Assembly (NCBI RefSeq): GCF_002101675.1
Contig: NZ_LQOY01000236.1
Location: 1 to 61,330, forward strand
Reading direction: 5' to 3'
DNA: 61,330 nt
Source of the DNA: Mycobacterium gordonae
GTDB taxonomy: Bacteria > Actinomycetota > Actinomycetes > Mycobacteriales > Mycobacteriaceae
A model generated the notes under the pieces. That model worked only from the letters and a program-made list of their open reading frames with translations. It made no database searches and was not told where the DNA came from. How positions within the stretch are numbered: the first letter of the stretch is position 1; each line of letters begins with the position of its first letter. Below, piece by piece: positions 57,811-61,330 of the stretch. A program made the position numbers and the translations under genes.

Positions 57811-59072
57811 GAGGCGTTCCGGGCGGGGATCTGGCCGTCGGAGCCGTATTGACGTGCCGACGGGCTCGGCGGTGTCGGCGGTGTCGGTGGTGTCGGACTC
57901 GGTGGCGGTGGTGGCGCCGGCAGCTCGTCTGCACTGTCCAGTCCGGCCGTCAGGTGGCCTTCCCAGTCGGCGTTGACGTTGCGGTGGTCTACCTTCACCC
58001 GGCGCGAGCGCAGGTAGATGGTGGCCGCCACCGCGATCAGCAGCGAGAAGCCGACGATCGCGCCGGGGTAGCCGCCGATGAAGTGCACGATCCCGTAGGT
58101 GAAGGCGCCGACGAGGCCTGACAACGGCAGCGTGACCAGCCACGCGGTCGCCATCCTGCCCGCGACGCCCCAGCGCACCTCGGCGCCCGGCTTACCCACC
58201 CCGCTGCCCAGCACCGAGCCGGTGCAGACCTGCGTAGTGGACAGCGCATAGCCGAAATGGGCCGACAGCAGAATCACTGCGGCCGAGGATGATTCGGCGG
58301 CCATGCCCTGCGGCGAGCTGATCTCCACCAGCCCCTTGCCCAGGGTGCGGATGATGCGCCATCCGCCTAGATAGGTGCCTGCTGCCATCGCGACGGCGCA
58401 ACTCACGATGACCCACAGTGGTGGCATGACGGCGGTCTTGCTGACCGCCCCGTAGGACATCAGCGCCAGGAAGATGACGCCCATTGTCTTCTGCGCGTCG
58501 TTGGTGCCATGGGCGAGGGAGACCAGTGAAGCCGATCCGATCTGCCCCCGCCGGAAACCCGCCTCGGTGCGCTCGGGCGAGGTGCCGCGCGTGATTCGGT
58601 AGACCAGCCAGGTGGCCGCCGCGCCGACGACGATCGCCAGCAGTGCCGCGATGACGGCCGGGATGAGGACCTTGGAGATGACGCCTTTCCAGATCACGCC
58701 GTGTCCGCCGACGGCGGCGATGGTCGCGCCGACGATGCCACCGATCAGTGCGTGCGAGGAACTCGAGGGGATACCGAGCAGCCAGGTGAGCAAATTCCAG
58801 ACGATCCCGCCCACCAGACCCGCGAACACCAGCTCCAGCGTGACCAGGTTCGCGTCGATCAGCCCCTTGGCGATGGTCGCCGCCACCGCGGTGGACAGGA
58901 ATGCGCCGATCAGGTTCAGCACCGCGGAGAGGGCGACCGCAACCTTCGGCGCGAGGGCGCCGCTGGCGATGGAGGTCGCCATAGCGTTGCCGGTGTCATG
59001 GAACCCGTTGGTGAAGTCGAACGCGAGTGCGGTGATCACGACGATGATCAAGAGGAACAGCTGAATGTTCAC
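57807..59072 (-). CDS. pitA: Low-affinity inorganic phosphate transporter PitA
   Basis: A 421-aa PiT-family symporter with about ten helices. The duplicated signatures are AFDFTNGFHDTGNAMATSIA and SLVSLAHGTNDAQKTMGVIF. The C-terminal 50 residues form a Pro-rich cytoplasmic tail (LPAPPPPPSPTPPTPP) that is longer than in most family members. ATG 59072. It is followed by the coupled small membrane gene. Confidence 0.95.
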   Translation of the reverse strand: MNIQLFLLIIVVITALAFDFTNGFHDTGNAMATSIASGALAPKVAVALSAVLNLIGAFLSTAVAATIAKGLIDANLVTLELVFAGLVGGIVWNLLTWLLGIPSSSSHALIGGIVGATIAAVGGHGVIWKGVISKVLIPAVIAALLAIVVGAAATWLVYRITRGTSPERTEAGFRRGQIGSASLVSLAHGTNDAQKTMGVIFLALMSYGAVSKTAVMPPLWVIVSCAVAMAAGTYLGGWRIIRTLGKGLVEISSPQGMAAESSSAAVILLSAHFGYALSTTQVCTGSVLGSGVGKPGAEVRWGVAGRMATAWLVTLPLSGLVGAFTYGIVHFIGGYPGAIVGFSLLIAVAATIYLRSRRVKVDHRNVNADWEGHLTAGLDSADELPAPPPPPSPTPPTPPTPPSPSARQYGSDGQIPARNAS

Positions 59073-59190
59073 AGGCCCTGATTCTTGTGGTCGGAGTATC
59101 CCTTGTCGAACGGATGACGAGGGGAAATGCAGGAATATCGCGAGTCGTCGCCAGATGTTACCTATCAGTTCACCCTCGGTTCGTCCCCGC

Positions 59191-59577
59191 TCACTGCCGG
59201 GTGTCGGTGCGCAGCGGATGACCCCGGGGAACCTGGATGAAAATCAGCGTGACGCCGTCGGGATCGGTCACGTGCATCTCGTGCAGGCCCCACGGTTCCT
59301 GACGCGCTTCGCGGGCGATCGGCACACCGCGGCCACGCAGCTCCTCCTGGGTCGCGGCCAGGTCGCGCACCTGCAGCCACAATGCGCCGGGAAAGGGACC
59401 CCGGGAATGGTCCGGTTCGTCGTATCCGGTCAGTTCCAGCAACGACTGGCCGGCGAAAAACACTGTGCCGGCACCGTATTCACGGGCGATCGCCAACCCG
59501 ATCTCGTCACGGTAAAAAGTCAGCGAGCGTTCGTAGTCCGAGGGGCGGAGCAGCATCCGGCTGGCCAGGATCTCCAT
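59191..59577 (-). CDS. VOC (glyoxalase/bleomycin resistance) family protein (Rv0546c family)
   Basis: A 128-aa protein with two beta-alpha-beta-beta-beta modules: ILASRMLLRPSDYERSLTFY and GVPIAREARQEPWGLHEMHVTDPDGVTLIF, the usual closing segment of VOC proteins. Metal ligands are not clear at all four positions, so the catalytic type is unknown. ATG 59577. It is followed upstream (10 bases) by the DinB-type gene on the same strand. Confidence 0.87.
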   Translation of the reverse strand: MEILASRMLLRPSDYERSLTFYRDEIGLAIAREYGAGTVFFAGQSLLELTGYDEPDHSRGPFPGALWLQVRDLAATQEELRGRGVPIAREARQEPWGLHEMHVTDPDGVTLIFIQVPRGHPLRTDTRQ

Positions 59578-59587
59578 GTGTTCGTGT

Positions 59588-60208
59588 CTAGCACCGCGAG
59601 CGCAGAGTTGCCACGCCGGCCCCAGCCAGGTCGTCGCACGCCGCGGCCCGTCCGGTCATCGCCAGCAACAGCGACAGCAAGGGGCCTTCTACCGCTTGGC
59701 CCGTGCCGTGCTGCCAGTCGTGGTCGGTGGCCTTCAGCGCCAGACCGGCGATGCGGTTCTTGGCGCCGCTGAGCATGTTGGAGCCCTTGTAGAAGTCGAT
59801 CACCTGGCGGACCGCGTCCGGCGGGTAGGCGTGTGAAATGCCCAGCGGGCGGCGGATATCGGCGCCGTGAATGAGGATCTCGCCCAGCCAGGAGACCTTG
59901 GGGCCGGGCGGTGCGGAGGTGGAGTGCACCAGGGAGCGGAAGTCGGCCAGCGTCGCGGCCGGGTCGGCGCCGCGGTGCTGTGCCAGCTGTCCCTTGGAGA
60001 ACTTGGCGAAGTCGAACCCGGCCCGGGCCATGCCGGCGAAGAACTTCAGCGGGTTCATCGAGGCGGTGGCGGACAAGTGTGCGACGACGTCGCGGACCGT
60101 CCAGTGTGAGCACAGCGACGGCGACTCCCACTGAGCCGGGGTCAACGCCGCCAGGTCGTCGGCCAGGGCGCCGCGCTCGGCGGCGATGGTGGTCCAGATG
60201 TCGGTCAT
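59588..60208 (-). CDS. DinB/mycothiol-dependent maleylpyruvate isomerase-type protein
   Basis: A 206-aa helical protein. The N-terminal helix-bundle pattern is LTPAQWESPSLCSHWTVRDVVAHLSA, with the metal histidine in VAHL, and a second ligand region GEILIHGADIRRPLGI (E and H). This fits the MDMPI_N/DinB superfamily, which uses mycothiol as a cofactor in actinobacteria. The substrate is not predictable. I do not recall this gene between Rv0546c and Rv0547c, so it may be accessory. Confidence 0.85.
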   Translation of the reverse strand: MTDIWTTIAAERGALADDLAALTPAQWESPSLCSHWTVRDVVAHLSATASMNPLKFFAGMARAGFDFAKFSKGQLAQHRGADPAATLADFRSLVHSTSAPPGPKVSWLGEILIHGADIRRPLGISHAYPPDAVRQVIDFYKGSNMLSGAKNRIAGLALKATDHDWQHGTGQAVEGPLLSLLLAMTGRAAACDDLAGAGVATLRSRC

Positions 60209-60223
60209 GGCAGCCTCCTCGGC

Positions 60224-61105
60224 TCAGCCCTGATGGTTGTTGCGGGCCTGCATGAGCGTATTGACCCAGCGGGGGCCGACCGTGTTGAGCGCCTTGGCCG
60301 CTATCGCCATCCGGGGCGCGATCTGTACCGGGCGGGTGCGCGCGGCGGTGATCATCCACTCGCCCGCCTCTTCGGAGGTCAGTGCGGGCATTCCCTCGTA
60401 GGCTTTGGTGGGCGCGATCATCGGGGTGGCCACCAGCGGGTAGTAGAGGGCTGTGCAGTGCACACCTCTGGGGCCCCACTCCGTCTCGGCAATGCGGGTC
60501 ACGGCGGTCAACGCCGCCTTGGACGCGTTGTAGACCGAGAACAGCGGCGCCGCCTCGTTGAGCACACCCCAGGTGGAGACGTTGATGATGTGGCCGTCGC
60601 CGCGCTCGATCATCCCGGGCGCCAGGCCGCGCATCAGGCGCAGCGGCGCATAGTAATTGAGCACCATGGTGCGTTCGACGTCGTGCCAGCGTTCCAGCGA
60701 TTCGGCCAGCGGCCGGCGGATGGACCGGCCGGCGTTGTTGATCAGGATGTCGATTCCGCCGATGCGAGCTTCGACGTCGGCGACCAGGGCGTCGATGGCG
60801 TCCATGTCCGAGCAGTCGCACGGGATGGACATCGCCGTGCCACCCGCATTGGTGATCCGATCGGCCAGTTCGTCCAGCAGGTCCCGACGTCGCGCGACGA
60901 CGACGACGGTGGCGCCGCGCTCCGCGAACTGTTCGGCCGCTGCCTCTCCGATCCCCGACGAGGCGCCGGTGAGCAGGATGCGCTTGCCCCGCAGGTCGAC
61001 GGGTTTCATCGCCGGGCGGTTGAGCAGCACCTGTGGCGTCACCGGTGGGCGCATGCTGGCCAGCACGATCTGATCGGTCAACCGGCGCAGCGGACTCTTG
61101 CTCAC
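60224..61105 (-). CDS. SDR-family oxidoreductase (Rv0547c family)
   Basis: A 293-aa classical SDR: ILLTGASSGIGEAAAEQFAERG (TGxxxGIG), IDILINNAGRSI (NNAG), and the active site INVSTWGV plus VYNASKAALTAVTR (YxxxK). The N-terminal 35 residues (SPLRRLTDQIVLASMRPPVTP) and C-terminal tail are typical of mycobacterial lipid-linked SDRs. The GTG at 61105. It is the upstream member of a minus-strand group with the DinB and VOC genes. Confidence 0.9.
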   Translation of the reverse strand: MSKSPLRRLTDQIVLASMRPPVTPQVLLNRPAMKPVDLRGKRILLTGASSGIGEAAAEQFAERGATVVVVARRRDLLDELADRITNAGGTAMSIPCDCSDMDAIDALVADVEARIGGIDILINNAGRSIRRPLAESLERWHDVERTMVLNYYAPLRLMRGLAPGMIERGDGHIINVSTWGVLNEAAPLFSVYNASKAALTAVTRIAETEWGPRGVHCTALYYPLVATPMIAPTKAYEGMPALTSEEAGEWMITAARTRPVQIAPRMAIAAKALNTVGPRWVNTLMQARNNHQG

Positions 61106-61211
61106 GTTGGGAGTCTAGGCGGGGCGTTAGGCGGCCTGATGCAGCACGGGTGCCATGCCCATCGGTCCGCAAGTGGATTAGTTGTCGGTGCCCCTTCATA
61201 GCATTGGGCTT

Positions 61212-61330
61212 ATGTCAGCGAGCACGTGCGAGGAGATCGCCGAGGTCCTCCGTGGACTCGAAGCGTACGCGGATCGCCTGTGCGCGTTGACGTTTGAGAA
61301 GCCCGGCACCCCAGAGTTGTTGGGGAGCAT
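61212..61330 (+). CDS. Probable N-terminus of a 13E12-family (DUF222/HNH) protein, partial
   Basis: The frame opens at ATG 61212 (MSASTCEEIAEVLRGLEAYADRL, read in two parts) and continues CALTFEKPGTPELL to the window end without a stop. The pattern 'EEI...LEA..DRLC.L.F...TPE.L' matches the start of REP13E12-type proteins as I remember them. Only 39 residues are visible. No strong ribosome site is seen. M. tuberculosis has several such elements, including one near Rv0515. Confidence 0.45.
   Translation, partial: MSASTCEEIAEVLRGLEAYADRLCALTFEKPGTPELLGS

Noticed and set aside
59520..61199. 559-aa open frame on the minus strand
   Set aside because: It runs through the SDR, DinB and VOC genes in a different frame, with Arg/Gly/Pro-rich shadow composition.
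1..61330. tRNA, rRNA, riboswitch or transposase genes
   Set aside because: None seen: no tRNA cloverleaf flanked by CCA-like ends, no rRNA segments, and no DDE or serine recombinase motifs were recognised.

Overview
The window is about 61 kb of high-GC chromosome from a slow-growing Mycobacterium outside the M. tuberculosis complex. Three things point there: a PE_PGRS gene at the left edge, a cyclopropane mycolic acid synthase next to a mycolate-type hydratase, and gene order that follows M. tuberculosis from about Rv0495c to Rv0547c. Rv numbers and lengths of reference proteins are from memory, not from a search. No tRNA, rRNA, CRISPR array, transposase or integrase was seen.

Layout. 1-756: 5' part of a PE_PGRS gene on the minus strand, running off the window through a suspicious perfect inverted repeat. 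876-9370: Rv0495c, ppx1, Rv0497, Rv0498, a thioesterase, proC, an excisionase-type HTH protein, the 33-aa ribosomal protein bS22, a GalE2-like protein and an acyltransferase. 9483-11880 (minus): serB1-like phosphatase, hadD and cmaA2. 11967-18208: a glutaredoxin-like protein, the haem genes hemA-hemC-hemD-hemB, and two small membrane proteins. 18192-30308: a STAS protein, an acyltransferase, an accessory STAND-type nucleotide cyclase, a DUF2252 protein, a GDSL lipase, an unlisted 38-aa membrane peptide, an acyltransferase/SGNH protein, a Tat-type esterase and gabP.

30309-37147 is an accessory block between gabP and the Rv0523c homologue. It holds a manganese catalase, a hemerythrin, a small WGxxGxxG secreted protein, an FAD/Rieske oxidoreductase with an SDR, a ketopantoate-reductase-like protein and a D-tartrate-dehydratase-like enzyme. 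Three of its transcription units carry the same promoter pattern, GTTT-N15-GGGTA, which resembles mycobacterial SigF promoters. This makes the block look like a general-stress redox module.

37148-48214: an F420-type nitroreductase-family protein, hemL, then a tightly overlapping cytochrome c maturation operon (phosphatase, TlpA-like thioredoxin, ccdA, resB, ccsA), a MinD-like ATPase, small membrane proteins, fabH, menA and an MTA phosphorylase. 48211-61330: galE3, the membrane proteins Rv0537c/Rv0538, two glycosyltransferase-type genes, a large membrane protein, menE, a DUF3349 protein, pitA with a small partner, a VOC protein, a DinB/mycothiol-type enzyme, an SDR, and the start of a probable 13E12-family HNH gene.

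The genes join several pathways. Haem synthesis (hemA, C, D, B, L) lies near cytochrome c maturation, menaquinone synthesis is represented by menA and menE, and envelope lipid synthesis by cmaA2, hadD, fabH and several acyltransferases. A palindromic repeat family (GCGAGCAG...CTGCTCGC around a hairpin) occurs twice, once between convergent genes and once inside the 5' end of resB.
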